36,563 nt of DNA from Candidatus Nitrotoga fabula (GTDB lineage Bacteria; Pseudomonadota; Gammaproteobacteria; Burkholderiales; Gallionellaceae), in assembly GCF_905221025.1 (NCBI RefSeq), contig NZ_CAJNBL010000030.1:1-36563 (forward strand), written 5' to 3'. The notes under the pieces were generated by a model. It worked only from the letters and a program-made list of their open reading frames with translations. It ran no database searches and was not told the origin of the DNA. Shown here piece by piece: positions 1 to 8,595 of this stretch. Numbering within the stretch: position 1 is the first letter of the stretch; each line of letters opens with the position of its first letter. The translations under genes were made by a program, and so were the position numbers.

Positions 1-114
1 ACCAAGGCCAAGCTGCGCGATGCGGCCAACGAGCACATGGCCATGTTAGAGAAATCACCCGAGCGGGTGATGAGCTTCTTTCAGGATCCCAGGGTCAAAT
101 ATGCCGCCGGTTGA
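1..114 (+). pseudogene. IS630-family transposase, C-terminal end only (cut by window edge)
   Basis: Frame 1 is open from the first base to a TGA at 112-114. The 37 residues include KLRDAANEHMAMLEKSPERV and end in FFQDPRVKYAAG. This tail, with a helix followed by F-F-Q-x-P-x-V-x-Y-A, is the characteristic C-terminus of IS630/Tc1-mariner-like DDE transposases. Only the end of the gene lies in the window, so I cannot tell whether the full element is intact. No terminal inverted repeat could be assigned with confidence in the bases that follow, although an unusual set of inverted repeats lies at 230-280. Confidence 0.65.
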
Positions 115-229
115 GACTTCATGAGGCCGAAGCAATAGTGCAAGATATGTGTTGCGGAAGAATCCCGATGCAAACGTTAATGGACGGAAAGGAGGCGTGG
201 CACAATAAAATCACCACATTGAACCGCTG

Positions 230-280
230 GATTTGACCTGACAGTCACTTCCGTCAAATCGGGTAACTGTCAGATCGGGT
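230..280. repeat. Interleaved inverted repeats (pseudoknot-like A-B-A'-B' order) downstream of dnaJ
   Basis: GATTTGAC at 230-237 is the exact reverse complement of GTCAAATC at 253-260. The directly adjacent CTGACAGT at 238-245 is the exact reverse complement of ACTGTCAG at 266-273. The arms therefore interleave rather than nest. In addition, GTCAAATCGGGT at 253-264 is nearly repeated by GTCAGATCGGGT at 269-280. The block lies 21-71 bases past the dnaJ stop on the minus strand. It could be the transcript end of the dnaK-dnaJ unit, a protein-binding site, or the terminus of a mobile element. No T-run follows on either strand, so a standard intrinsic terminator is not supported. Confidence 0.6.
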
Positions 281-300
281 TTCGACTACTACGGGATATG

Positions 301-1443
301 CTATCCGAAGAATTCCTTGACCTTGTCCATCCAGGATTTTGCGCGCGGGCTATGACGTGCACTATCCTGCTGGTTAATCTGTTCAAATTCGCGAAGCAAC
401 TCTTTTTGCCGGTCTGTCAGGTTGGACGGGGTTTCTATTACGATGTGGCAGTGCAGGTCGCCAAATGTTGAACTTCGTACTCCTTTTATTCCCTTGCCTC
501 GTAAACGGAAAACCTTGCCGGATTGCGATTCTGGCGGAATTTTGATGCGTGCTGAACCATCCAAAGTGGGAATTTCAATTTCACCGCCTAACGCTGCCAC
601 AACAAAGCTGATTGGCATTTCGCAATGTAAGTCATTGTGGTCGCGCTGGAAAACGGAGTGAGGTGCAATGCGGATGATTACATACAGATCACCCGGAGGG
701 CCGCCGTTAATGCCAGGCTCTCCTTCTGCAGAAAGACGGATACGGTCATCATTATCCACACCTGCCGGAATCTTTATCGACAGTGTTTTGTGCTGCTTGA
801 TACGCCCTGAACCATGGCAGGAACCACAAGGAGATGTGATCGATTTGCCGCTACCATGGCAGCGAGGACAGGTCTGCTGAATAGAAAAGAATCCGCCCTG
901 CTGCATTCGGACTTGTCCGTGCCCGCCGCAAGTTGTGCAGGTTGTCGTGCTTGTTCCTGGCTTGGCGCCGCTACCATGACAGGTATTGCATTTGATTGTA
1001 CTAGGTACACGTATCTGTGTTTCGGTGCCACGTGCAGCCTGTTCCAGGGTAATTTCTAAGTTATAGCTCAGATCGGCACCGCGCCGGATATGACTGCTCT
1101 CACGCGAGCTTGCGCCGCTCATTCCGGCGCCAAAAATATCTCCAAAAATATCTCCGAAAGGGGAGCCCCCTGATCGTCCACCAAATCCTCCCCCGAATCC
1201 GCCACCGCCCATCCCGCCGTCGGTAGCGGCATGCCCGTATTGATCATAGGCGGCACGCTTTTGTGAATCGGACAGGGTTTCATACGCTTCCTTAGCTTCT
1301 TTAAAAAGCTCCTCTGCTTTAGGATTGTCCGGGTTCCGGTCGGGGTGATGTTTCATGGCCAGCTTGCGGTATGATTTTTTAATTTCATCCTCTGACGCAT
1401 CACGGTTGACACCCAATACTTCGTAATAATCGCGTTTTTTCAT
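301..1443 (-). CDS. dnaJ: Chaperone protein DnaJ (Hsp40)
   Basis: This is the 380-residue cytoplasmic co-chaperone that delivers unfolded clients to DnaK and stimulates its ATPase. The J-domain is residues 1-70 with the invariant HPD at 33-35. A glycine/phenylalanine-rich linker follows (about 75-115). The zinc-binding region has all four CxxCxGxG repeats ([32 protein letters not shown]), making it a type I DnaJ, and the C-terminal substrate-binding domain is complete. Length is normal for the family. It lies downstream of dnaK in the order grpE-dnaK-dnaJ, separated from dnaK by 284 bases. No clear Shine-Dalgarno or sigma-32 site is visible just before its ATG, so transcription from the upstream heat-shock promoter is the simplest reading. 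Confidence 0.98.
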   Translation of the reverse strand: MKKRDYYEVLGVNRDASEDEIKKSYRKLAMKHHPDRNPDNPKAEELFKEAKEAYETLSDSQKRAAYDQYGHAATDGGMGGGGFGGGFGGRSGGSPFGDIFGDIFGAGMSGASSRESSHIRRGADLSYNLEITLEQAARGTETQIRVPSTIKCNTCHGSGAKPGTSTTTCTTCGGHGQVRMQQGGFFSIQQTCPRCHGSGKSITSPCGSCHGSGRIKQHKTLSIKIPAGVDNDDRIRLSAEGEPGINGGPPGDLYVIIRIAPHSVFQRDHNDLHCEMPISFVVAALGGEIEIPTLDGSARIKIPPESQSGKVFRLRGKGIKGVRSSTFGDLHCHIVIETPSNLTDRQKELLREFEQINQQDSARHSPRAKSWMDKVKEFFG

Positions 1444-1576
1444 TTTTGCATGAAGCGGAAAAAAAAGTTAAGGGCTAAAAAAGTGTAACAGCTTTATCGC
1501 TTGGTTAATTGATATAAATCCAGCCGGTTCGGCAAGGCAGGATTGATTCATGCATTAAATATGCAGAAAACTGATA

Positions 1577-1605
1577 ACAGCGATAACCGGGAACGGCATC
1601 GCTGT
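1577..1605. terminator. Hairpin in the dnaK-dnaJ intergenic region
   Basis: ACAGCGAT at 1577-1584 pairs perfectly with ATCGCTGT at 1598-1605, leaving a 13-base loop. On the minus strand it follows dnaK by about 120 bases and is followed by a short T-rich stretch (TATCAGTTTTCTG). It could act as a partial terminator or as an mRNA-stabilising structure that sets different dnaK and dnaJ levels. The stem is modest and the T-run imperfect. Confidence 0.3.
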
Positions 1606-1727
1606 ATCGAGTCATTGTAGTGATATTTGCAGGCTTCAATCTACAAGTCTTTTTCCTGCCCATTCAATAGGTTGCCTAGCATGGTTAACAGGTATTGGAT
1701 GTGACAGGGTTGATCTCATTTGTATCT

Positions 1728-3662
1728 TCAGCCTTTTTCTCCTTTTTCTTTCTCATCTTTTACCTCAGTAAATTCGGCATCTACTACATCACTGTCATCC
1801 TTGGTACTACTTGCATGTGCGCCAGTTTCCTCGGATTGGCCTGACTGTGCAGCATGCATTTTTTCGGAGAGTTTTTGTGCGGCAGTGGAAAGTGCTTCAG
1901 CCTTGGAATCAATGATTTCCTTATCATCGCCTTTTACTACGTCCTGGGCGTCCTTCAGGGCTGATTCTATCGCAGATTTTTCGTCCTCGGTCAGATGCTC
2001 TCCGAATTCCTTCATGGATTTCTGTGTTGAGTGGATGAGTGCATCCAGCTGATTTCGCGATGCGACCAATTCGAGAGCTTTGCGGTCGTCTTCAGCATAC
2101 GTTTCTGCATCCTGCACCATTCTTTGAATTTCAGCTTCAGACAAGCCTGAATTCGCCTTGATGGTAATCTTGGACTCTTTGCCGGTTGCCTTATCTTTTG
2201 CTCCAACATGCAAAATACCATTCGCATCGATATCGAATGTTACTTCAATCTGTGGCATGCCACGCGGAGCTGGTGGAATGTCGGAAAGATTGAATTGTCC
2301 CAGACTTTTGTTGCCTGCAACCACATCGCGTTCCCCTTGCAACACGTGAATGGTCACCGCATTCTGATTGTCTTCTGCGGTAGAAAACACTTGTGATGCC
2401 TTGGTTGGGATGGTGGTATTCTTTTTGATCAATTTGGTCATAACGCCACCCAAGGTTTCAATACCCAGGCTGAGAGGGGTGACATCAAGCAGAAGAACAT
2501 CTTTAACTTCACCCTGCAGCACTCCGCCCTGGATAGCTGCTCCTACGGCTACAGCTTCGTCCGGGTTGACGTCTCGCCGGGCTTCCTTCCCGAAGAAATC
2601 CTTGACTTTTTCCTGTACCATCGGCATTCGTGTCTGACCCCCTACTAAGATCACATCAGAGATATCGGAGGTGGAAACGCCTGCGTCTTTCATGGCAATT
2701 TTGCATGGGGCTATAGTGCGTGCTACCAAATCTTCCACCAGGCTTTCAAGTTTTGCACGGGTCATTTTGATGGCCAGATGTTTTGGGCCACTGGCGTCCG
2801 CCGTGATATAGGGCAGATTGACTTCTGTTTGCTGCGCAGAGGAAAGCTCGATTTTTGCCTTCTCTGCTGCGTCTTTCAGTCGTTGCAGGGCCAGCATATC
2901 CTTCTTCAGGTCAATTCCATTTTCTTTCTTGAATTCTTCAACCAGGTATTCAATAACCCGCATGTCGAAATCTTCACCGCCGAGGAACGTGTCGCCGTTG
3001 GTGGACAGCACCTCAAACTGGTGTTCACCGTCAATTTCGGCGATATCAATAATGGAAATATCAAAGGTTCCACCGCCCAGGTCATATACCGCGATTTTCC
3101 GGTCGCCTTCCTGTTTATCCATGCCAAATGCCAGTGCAGCTGCAGTAGGCTCGTTAATGATGCGCTTTACTTCCAAACCGGCAATGCGACCTGCATCTTT
3201 GGTAGCTTGGCGCTGGCTATCATTGAAGTAAGCAGGCACGGTAATAACCGCTTCACTGACTGGTTCGCCAAGATAGTCTTCCGCAGTTTTTTTCATTTTC
3301 ACGAGTACCTGCGCGGAAATTTCCGGAACGGAGATGTCTTTGTCGCGAACATTAACCCATGCGTCGCCATTTTTTGCTTTTACAATGGCATACGGCACCA
3401 TGCCCATGTCTTTTTGAACCATCGGTTCTTCAAAGCGGCGACCGATCAGTCGTTTTACACCAAATAGCGTGTTTTTCGGATTGGTTACAGCCTGTCGTTT
3501 GGCAGGCGCGCCAACCAGTATTTCACCGTCTTCCATATATGCGATGATGGACGGTGTGGTACGGGTACCTTCGGCGTTTTCTATGACTTTAGGTTTGCCG
3601 TTTTCCATGACCGCAACGCACGAGTTCGTGGTGCCCAGGTCAATACCAATAATTTTTCCCAT
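1728..3662 (-). CDS. dnaK: Chaperone protein DnaK (Hsp70)
   Basis: This is the 644-residue ATP-dependent Hsp70 chaperone. The nucleotide-binding domain starts with GIDLGTTNS at 6-14, has [14 protein letters not shown] at about 141-154 and the second phosphate motif DLGGGTFD at 194-201. The substrate-binding beta domain follows (around 390-505, containing [14 protein letters not shown]), then the helical lid and an acidic disordered tail with [11 protein letters not shown] Shine-Dalgarno AAGGGA lies about 6 bases before the ATG. DnaK works with DnaJ (ATPase stimulation) and GrpE (nucleotide exchange), and all three are clustered here. The gene is 158 bases downstream of grpE, with its own candidate sigma-32 promoter in the gap. 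Confidence 0.99.
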   Translation of the reverse strand: MGKIIGIDLGTTNSCVAVMENGKPKVIENAEGTRTTPSIIAYMEDGEILVGAPAKRQAVTNPKNTLFGVKRLIGRRFEEPMVQKDMGMVPYAIVKAKNGDAWVNVRDKDISVPEISAQVLVKMKKTAEDYLGEPVSEAVITVPAYFNDSQRQATKDAGRIAGLEVKRIINEPTAAALAFGMDKQEGDRKIAVYDLGGGTFDISIIDIAEIDGEHQFEVLSTNGDTFLGGEDFDMRVIEYLVEEFKKENGIDLKKDMLALQRLKDAAEKAKIELSSAQQTEVNLPYITADASGPKHLAIKMTRAKLESLVEDLVARTIAPCKIAMKDAGVSTSDISDVILVGGQTRMPMVQEKVKDFFGKEARRDVNPDEAVAVGAAIQGGVLQGEVKDVLLLDVTPLSLGIETLGGVMTKLIKKNTTIPTKASQVFSTAEDNQNAVTIHVLQGERDVVAGNKSLGQFNLSDIPPAPRGMPQIEVTFDIDANGILHVGAKDKATGKESKITIKANSGLSEAEIQRMVQDAETYAEDDRKALELVASRNQLDALIHSTQKSMKEFGEHLTEDEKSAIESALKDAQDVVKGDDKEIIDSKAEALSTAAQKLSEKMHAAQSGQSEETGAHASSTKDDSDVVDAEFTEVKDEKEKGEKG

Positions 3663-3719
3663 GATGTTCCCTTTTCGATGTAATGTTGGATTTCTTTACT
3701 GCCTATATAAGCTTGTATC

Positions 3720-3745
3720 TGTGGGCAGTAGTTTTAAATTTCAAG
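3720..3745 (-). promoter_or_regulatory. Candidate secondary sigma-32 promoter upstream of dnaK
   Basis: On the minus strand CTTGAA (3745-3740) is followed after exactly 14 bases by CCCACA (3725-3720). The -35 element and spacing match the sigma-32 (RpoH) consensus. The -10 element matches only partly (consensus CCCCAT). It lies 58-83 bases upstream of the dnaK ATG, in the grpE-dnaK gap. Confidence 0.4.
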
Positions 3746-3820
3746 TGGTGCGGTCATATTTTGCAAAATCTGTTGGAAGCGCATACATAAAAATAGAAAG
3801 TGACTATATTTTTAGAATGG

Positions 3821-4357
3821 CTAACTCTTTGCTTTGGCAACCATTACGAGTGCCGGGCGTAAGACGCGGTCGTGAAGCTGATATCCTTTCTGCATTACAC
3901 TTACAACCGTGTTGGCTTCCTGTTCGCTTTCTATCATGCTGATTGCCTGATGCCAGTTGGCGTCGAATTTTTCGCCGACCGGATTGATTTCCTTTATGTT
4001 GAATTTACTGAATACAGTGTTTAGCTGCTTGAGAGTGAGTTCCATGCCGCTCTTGAAACTTTCAACGGTCGCTATTTCAACTGCCAGACCTGCTTCCAGG
4101 CTGTCTTTTACCATCAGCATTTCGCTGGAGAAATGCTCTACCGCCATTTTTCTTGCTTTGGTAATGTCTTCCTGCGCGCGGCGGCGGATATTTTCGCATT
4201 CAGCCTTGGCATACATCCATGCGTCGTAGTGCTCCTGTGCTTTGCGTTCAGCCTGTTGCAGCATTTCTTCTGTACTTGGAATCACTTCTGGGTTAAGTGC
4301 TTCGTCAGCCTGGGCAGTCCGTTCAGAGTGTGGGGATGAGTCTTCGGTTGGTTCCAT
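3821..4357 (-). CDS. grpE: Nucleotide exchange factor GrpE
   Basis: GrpE is the thermosensor-like nucleotide exchange factor that releases ADP from DnaK. The N-terminus is acidic and disordered (about residues 1-30). A long coiled-coil helix carries the family pattern [19 protein letters not shown], and the beta-wing domain contains [17 protein letters not shown]. The frame is open four codons further upstream to a TTG at 4369. I chose the ATG at 4357 because a GGAG Shine-Dalgarno (plus-strand CTCC at 4364-4367) sits 6 bases before it. That gives 178 residues, close to the usual length. It is the first gene of grpE-dnaK-dnaJ and is preceded by a strong sigma-32 promoter. Confidence 0.96.
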   Translation of the reverse strand: MEPTEDSSPHSERTAQADEALNPEVIPSTEEMLQQAERKAQEHYDAWMYAKAECENIRRRAQEDITKARKMAVEHFSSEMLMVKDSLEAGLAVEIATVESFKSGMELTLKQLNTVFSKFNIKEINPVGEKFDANWHQAISMIESEQEANTVVSVMQKGYQLHDRVLRPALVMVAKAKS

Positions 4358-4403
4358 CTGCGTCTCCAATTGATGATTTCTTTAACAAAATGCTACGGTG
4401 TAT

Positions 4404-4429
4404 ATGGGGTTATGATTTCTGGTTTCAAG
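4404..4429 (-). promoter_or_regulatory. Sigma-32 (RpoH) heat-shock promoter of grpE-dnaK-dnaJ
   Basis: On the minus strand a perfect -35 CTTGAA (4429-4424) is followed by a 14-base spacer and a perfect -10 CCCCAT (4409-4404). This is essentially the textbook sigma-32 consensus. It lies 47-72 bases upstream of the grpE ATG, leaving a short 5' leader. It implies RpoH-dependent induction of the cluster. Confidence 0.88.
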
Positions 4430-4479
4430 AGTATGGTGCAACTTTATTTTGTGCATGATTTTTAAATGAGATAATGATA

Positions 4480-4507
4480 AAACCTGCAAACCCAGTTTTG
4501 CAGGTTT
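4480..4507. other. Perfect 11-bp stem-loop at the 5' edge of the MFS gene
   Basis: AAACCTGCAAA at 4480-4490 and TTTGCAGGTTT at 4497-4507 form a perfect 11-base-pair stem with a 6-base loop. It lies between the divergent grpE promoter and the permease gene. If the permease starts at the first available ATG (4474), the hairpin would be inside the coding region. If it starts at GTG 4528, the hairpin is in the leader, which I find more likely. It could be a leader structure or a boundary element between the two divergent transcripts. No T-run follows it on the plus strand; a short TTTTAT follows on the minus strand. Confidence 0.5.
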
Positions 4508-4527
4508 CATTCCATTCTATTGTTGCC

Positions 4528-5706
4528 GTGGCTATCCCGAAAAATTATCACTGGCGAATTGCCGGGTTTTACTTTTTTTACTTTGCTTTTGTGGGCATGT
4601 TTTCGCCTTACTGGGGACTGTATCTGCATTCCATTGGTTTTAATGCGATGCAGATTGCAATTTTGATGTCGGTACATCCAGTGATGCGGATGATATCGCC
4701 TGCATTATGGAGCTGGCTTGCGGATCATACCGGTAAGCGGCTACTGGTGGTACAGGTGGCAGCCTTATGCAGTGCTGCTAGCTATGCGGGTGTGTTTATT
4801 ACGACTGGGTTCACCGGGTTGCTGCTGGTCATGGTGCTAATGAGTTTTTTCTGGAGTGCATCCATGCCCTTGGTGGAGGCGACTACACTGACCTATCTGG
4901 GGAAACACACTGCGCGTTATGGTCGTATTCGTTCTTGGGGTTCTGTCGGATTCATTGTGGCGGTACTGGGGCTGGGCTATGCATTTGATTTTATAGCAAT
5001 CGCTTGGATATTGTGGGTCGGTCTTGTGATTAAATTGGGTATATTGCTGTTCGCACGCCAGATTCCTCCCACAGAGGTGATGGCACATCATACGGATACC
5101 CAGCCGATCCGGCGTTTGGTTTTGCAGCCGCATGTGCTTGCATTGTTTGGCGCATGTTTCCTGATGGCGTTGGCGCATGGGCCATATTACACTTTTTATT
5201 CCATTTACCTGGTAGAGCATGGTTATATGAAAAGTGCGGTTGGCTGGCTATGGGCGCTGGGAGTGATTTGCGAAATTGCCGTTTTTTTCGCAATGCCATG
5301 GCTTATGCGGCATTTCACGCTAACACAGATCCTGATTGCAAGTTTTGCCTGTGCCGTACTCCGATTTTTGCTGATCGGCTGGGCGGTAAATATGATGCCC
5401 TGGTTGCTTTTCGCCCAAATTCTGCATGCTGCTACATTTGGAGCTTTCCACGCGGTTTCCATGGCGTTAGTACATCAGTTTTTTCGTGGCAGGCACCAGT
5501 CCAGGGGGCAAGCGCTATTTGGCAGTATTACCTATGGGGCAGGCGGCATGATTGGTGGGCTGCTAAGCGGGCCATTATGGCAGCACTGGGGGGCAAGCGT
5601 GATGTATCTGTTCAGTTCCGTGTCGGCGCTGCTGGGTATGTTCCTGATACTATGGAAACTCAGGGGGGTAGCTTCTCAAGTTCATCCACCTGACCCTGCT
5701 GTATAG
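4528..5706 (+). CDS. MFS permease of the phenylpropionate-permease-like (HcaT/PPP) group
   Basis: This inner-membrane protein has about 12 hydrophobic helices. It begins WRIAGFYFFYFAFVGMFSPY, which resembles the first helix of the MFS_1_like / 3-phenylpropionate transporter group. The loop after helix 2 carries the family's LADHTGKR signature (related to the MFS motif A), and helix 5 begins with RIRSWGSVGFI, which is typical of this group. The substrate cannot be read from sequence. The frame is open to an ATG at 4474, but the GTG at 4528 matches the usual family N-terminus and keeps a strong hairpin out of the coding region; neither start has a good Shine-Dalgarno. It stands alone, divergent from the grpE heat-shock cluster. 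Confidence 0.85.
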   Translation: MAIPKNYHWRIAGFYFFYFAFVGMFSPYWGLYLHSIGFNAMQIAILMSVHPVMRMISPALWSWLADHTGKRLLVVQVAALCSAASYAGVFITTGFTGLLLVMVLMSFFWSASMPLVEATTLTYLGKHTARYGRIRSWGSVGFIVAVLGLGYAFDFIAIAWILWVGLVIKLGILLFARQIPPTEVMAHHTDTQPIRRLVLQPHVLALFGACFLMALAHGPYYTFYSIYLVEHGYMKSAVGWLWALGVICEIAVFFAMPWLMRHFTLTQILIASFACAVLRFLLIGWAVNMMPWLLFAQILHAATFGAFHAVSMALVHQFFRGRHQSRGQALFGSITYGAGGMIGGLLSGPLWQHWGASVMYLFSSVSALLGMFLILWKLRGVASQVHPPDPAV

Positions 5707-5894
5707 CGTTACAATAGATAGGCAATTCAGGCATCATGATGGTGATAAATCATTATAATAAGCCCGTAAATAAGTAATCAAAATTTTATTTTTATATGTA
5801 TCTGGTTTAATAAGGATTTATTTAAAATAACTGTGGTGAGTCTGGTGTCCTGGGGTTGAGTTTTAGGTGCTTTTTAGGTTAGTTCTGCATGGCC

Positions 5895-5916
5895 CTTGAT
5901 CATTTCTTGATCATTT
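5895..5916 (+). repeat. Perfect adjacent 11-bp tandem repeat upstream of the PbpG-like gene
   Basis: CTTGATCATTT occurs at 5895-5905 and again immediately at 5906-5916. The period is one helical turn, and each copy contains the palindrome TGATCA. The repeat lies about 65 bases before the start of the peptidase gene in an AT-rich promoter region, so a cooperative regulator-binding site is conceivable. No specific regulator can be named. Confidence 0.5.
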
Positions 5917-5980
5917 TTGAATTTTGATTTATTTTAATAACGTAATATGCTTAATTAAATTGTTATCCATTGGTAATGAT

Positions 5981-7018
5981 ATGTGCAAGAAACTCTTGAT
6001 GCTGTTATTGCTGTTGACGCCCGCGCTGGCAGTACAGGCTGCACCGGATACAGAAATTCCTCCAAAAATACTTTCCAAGAAAGTAATTCCAAAAAAACCT
6101 GCCGTAAAAAAAACAGCTTCCGGGCTGGCTACGCCAAAAAAACATAGAACAAGCAGCAGGAAGCACCGGGCAATCACGAAAAAACACCATAAAATAATTG
6201 CCAGACATTCAGTTCGCAATCATGCCAAAAAGGTTTCAGCCCATAGTGTTTCGCCGAAACTGGGTTCCTCCATTGCACTGATTTACGACGAACAGGAGCA
6301 GAGGCCATTGTTTAGCAAGAATGCCAATGCAGTTGCTCCTATTGCGTCGATAACTAAACTTATGACTGCGATTGTGGTGCTGGACGCGGAGTTGCCCTTG
6401 GATGAAAAAATTACCATTAGTGAGTTTGATTTTGATACTCTCAAAGGTACTCATTCGCGTATGCGCGCTGGCATGACGCTGACACGTGGAGAATTGCTCA
6501 ATCTGGCATTAATGTCTTCCGAAAATCGTGCCGCTGCTGCCTTGGCGCGAACTTACCCCGGGGGTACCAAAGTAGCCGTGGCGAAGATGAATGCCAAGGC
6601 GCGCGAACTGGGCATGACCCACACCCATTTTCTTGATGCGACCGGGTTAAATAGTGGCAATACTTCCACTGCGCAGGATTTGGTCAGAATGTTGAGTGCG
6701 GCCAAAAACTATAAAGCGATCCATGAGTACAGTACTACCGCTTCACATATAATTGAGGCTCCGGGATTCCCGCCTTTGCGTTTTGGAAATACTAATCCAC
6801 TGGTTAAAAATGCATCTTGGGATATAGGGGTAAGTAAAACCGGTTATATTAATGAAGCAGGGCGCTGCCTGGTGATGCAGGCGCATATCATGCAACGCCC
6901 GGTGATCATTGTTTTATTGGATTCGCAGGGTAAGCATACGCGGGTTGGCGATGCTAACCGTATAAAAAAATGGATGGAAACTTCCGCCATGCGCGGACGT
7001 AATATACAGAGAGGGTAA
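5981..7018 (+). CDS. pbpG: D-alanyl-D-alanine endopeptidase/carboxypeptidase, PbpG (PBP7)-like, MEROPS S11
   Basis: This is a periplasmic penicillin-binding protein that trims or cleaves D-Ala cross-links in peptidoglycan. From the ATG at 5981 the protein has 345 residues and opens with a signal peptide (MCKKLLMLLLLLTPALAVQA). The frame is open upstream to 5924, but that would bury the signal sequence. The three catalytic motifs are intact: SITK with Ser123 and Lys126, SEN with Ser180 and Asn182, and KTG at 286-288. Between the signal peptide and the catalytic domain (about residues 30-95) is a very basic Lys/His/Arg-rich linker that could bind anionic cell-wall polymers. There is no C-terminal amphipathic anchor of the DacA type, which fits PbpG rather than PBP5. 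Confidence 0.92.
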   Translation: MCKKLLMLLLLLTPALAVQAAPDTEIPPKILSKKVIPKKPAVKKTASGLATPKKHRTSSRKHRAITKKHHKIIARHSVRNHAKKVSAHSVSPKLGSSIALIYDEQEQRPLFSKNANAVAPIASITKLMTAIVVLDAELPLDEKITISEFDFDTLKGTHSRMRAGMTLTRGELLNLALMSSENRAAAALARTYPGGTKVAVAKMNAKARELGMTHTHFLDATGLNSGNTSTAQDLVRMLSAAKNYKAIHEYSTTASHIIEAPGFPPLRFGNTNPLVKNASWDIGVSKTGYINEAGRCLVMQAHIMQRPVIIVLLDSQGKHTRVGDANRIKKWMETSAMRGRNIQRG

Positions 7019-7067
7019 GCTACTGGTGCAGCCCTGAAAGGAATAATCCGGTTTTCAGCATATTTAA

Positions 7068-7102
7068 AAATGGCATGTCAAAAATATGTACGACCGCCAT
7101 TT
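7068..7102. terminator. Weak hairpin between convergent pbpG and fabI
   Basis: AAATGGC at 7068-7074 pairs with GCCATTT at 7096-7102 across a 21-base loop, in the gap between two convergent genes. The surrounding DNA is AT-rich. It is a possible bidirectional transcription end point, but the loop is long and no good T-run follows. Confidence 0.25.
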
Positions 7103-7176
7103 CTAAGTTTGGCTGATAATAAAAATGTATTTTTGGCGATTATCCGGGTCGAACGATCAAGGATGCTTCGGTCAGG

Positions 7177-7965
7177 TTAGGGTTCAGTCGTTCCCAGCGC
7201 GGTAGTATTGAAGCCGCCATCGACATAGGTAATTTCCCCGGTGATACCGCTGGCTAGATCGCTGCAAAGAAAGGCCGCGGCGTTGCCTACCTCTTCCGTG
7301 GTGACATTGCGTTTCAATGGTGCATTTTTTGCGTTGTAGTTCAATAGTTTGTTAAAGTCGGCAATGCCAGCTGAAGCTAGTGTCTTGATTGGGCCTGCGG
7401 AAATGCCATTGACCCGTATTCCCTTGCGCCCCAGATTCATTGCCAGATAGCGGACACTTGCCTCTAGGCTCGCCTTGGCTAGCCCCATCACATTATAGTG
7501 TGGCATGGTACGTACGGCACCTAAGTAGCTCAATGTCAGAAGTGATGCTGCGCGACCCTCCATCATTGGCAGGGCTGCTTTGGCCATTGCCGGAAAACTA
7601 TATGAGCTGATGTCATGCGCAATCTGAAAGGATTCGCGGGTAAATCCGTCAAGAAACTCACCTGCTAAAGCTTCGCGCGGAGAATAGGCGATTGCATGTA
7701 CGAAGCCGTCAAATTGATCCCAGTGTAGGTTAAGGCTTGTAAATAGTTGGTGAATTTCCGCATCACTCGATACATCGCACGGGAATACTAATTTACTGCC
7801 AAACTCGTCGGCTAGTTCATGTACCCGATCTCGTATGCGATCTCCCTGAAAAGTGAATGCCAGTTCTGCGCCTTCGCGCCGCATGGCTTGCGCAATACCA
7901 TATGCAATGGAGCGATTGCTTATTACACCAGTAATCAGTATGCGTTTGTTTGCAAGAAAACCCAT
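7177..7965 (-). CDS. fabI: Enoyl-[acyl-carrier-protein] reductase (NADH), FabI
   Basis: FabI reduces trans-2-enoyl-ACP in the last step of each type II fatty-acid elongation cycle. It is a short-chain dehydrogenase fold with the variant nucleotide motif [13 protein letters not shown] (13-25, where E. coli has GVASKLSIAYGIA). The catalytic FabI pattern is present: Tyr147, Tyr157 and Lys164 (Y-x6-K, in YNVMGLAK). The ATG at 7965 has a clear AAGGGAG Shine-Dalgarno; 14 extra in-frame codons upstream are not family-like. Length is 262, normal for FabI. It is a single gene, convergent with pbpG. FabI is the triclosan/isoniazid-class target family; no resistance change can be judged here. Confidence 0.96.
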   Translation of the reverse strand: MGFLANKRILITGVISNRSIAYGIAQAMRREGAELAFTFQGDRIRDRVHELADEFGSKLVFPCDVSSDAEIHQLFTSLNLHWDQFDGFVHAIAYSPREALAGEFLDGFTRESFQIAHDISSYSFPAMAKAALPMMEGRAASLLTLSYLGAVRTMPHYNVMGLAKASLEASVRYLAMNLGRKGIRVNGISAGPIKTLASAGIADFNKLLNYNAKNAPLKRNVTTEEVGNAAAFLCSDLASGITGEITYVDGGFNTTALGTTEP

Positions 7966-8185
7966 GTTACTCCCTTGATCAGATTGTTGCTGGAAAAATT
8001 CATGCAATTATAACCGTACTACGCATGTTCATGCGTAATGCTGGTTCAGATATGAGCTAAAAAGTTTCAGGTTTCTGGGAATGGACAGGTTTTTATGATG
8101 GATAGAAGGCGGAGTGGCTTGCCCTGGGATTTTCGGATTAGCGATAATCTTAGAAAAGATTGCTTTTTGTGAAAGCGAGGAAGAC

Positions 8186-8595
8186 ATGCAGAAGAGTCGA
8201 CATAGTGACGAACAGATTGTCCGGATTTTGCGGGAGTCGGACAATGGCATATTCCCGAAGTGTCAAAGCGGTACAGAATGAACGAGTAATGCATCTACGG
8301 CTGGAACAAGTAGTTTCAGGAATGACGGTGGATGATGCCCCCCTGAACCAGGAGCCTGATAAAAAAGAAGAATGTACGGCTAAAGGAATTGCTGGCGGGG
8401 CGCGATCTTGAAATTGAAATCATGAAAGAGGTCGTCGTAAAAAGTGGTAAGCATACAGGAGTGTCGGATGCGGCCTTCTACGCATCGAGGGGGAGCCATC
8501 GAACGACGTGCTTGTACGCTGATGGCAGATCGCACGGTCAAGCGCGGTATGTGCCTGTCTTTGGGAAGCAAAATAACCATTTGCTAACTGGAGTT
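8186..8595 (+). pseudogene. Decayed IS3-family transposase remnant (OrfA plus start of OrfB)
   Basis: The first codons after an AGGAAG ribosome site read MQKSRHSDEQIVRILRESDN, the HTH start of IS3-group OrfA. A frame change follows, and the second frame reads IPEVSKRYRMNE-stop-CIYGWNK-stop, matching the 'PEVARRYGVSEQTIYxWRKR' stretch with in-frame stops. After another shift, VRLKELLAGRDLEIEIMKEV at about 8376-8435 is the OrfA leucine-zipper end. Immediately after, a third frame shows ERRACTLM, the N-terminal hallmark of OrfB. Nothing of the DDE catalytic core follows. The element is inactive, with several frameshifts, stops and a large 3' deletion. Confidence 0.75.

Noticed and set aside
2778-3467. 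229-codon open frame on the plus strand inside dnaK
   Set aside because: Antisense to the conserved dnaK ATPase domain. Long antisense frames opposite dnaK are a well-known codon-usage artefact.
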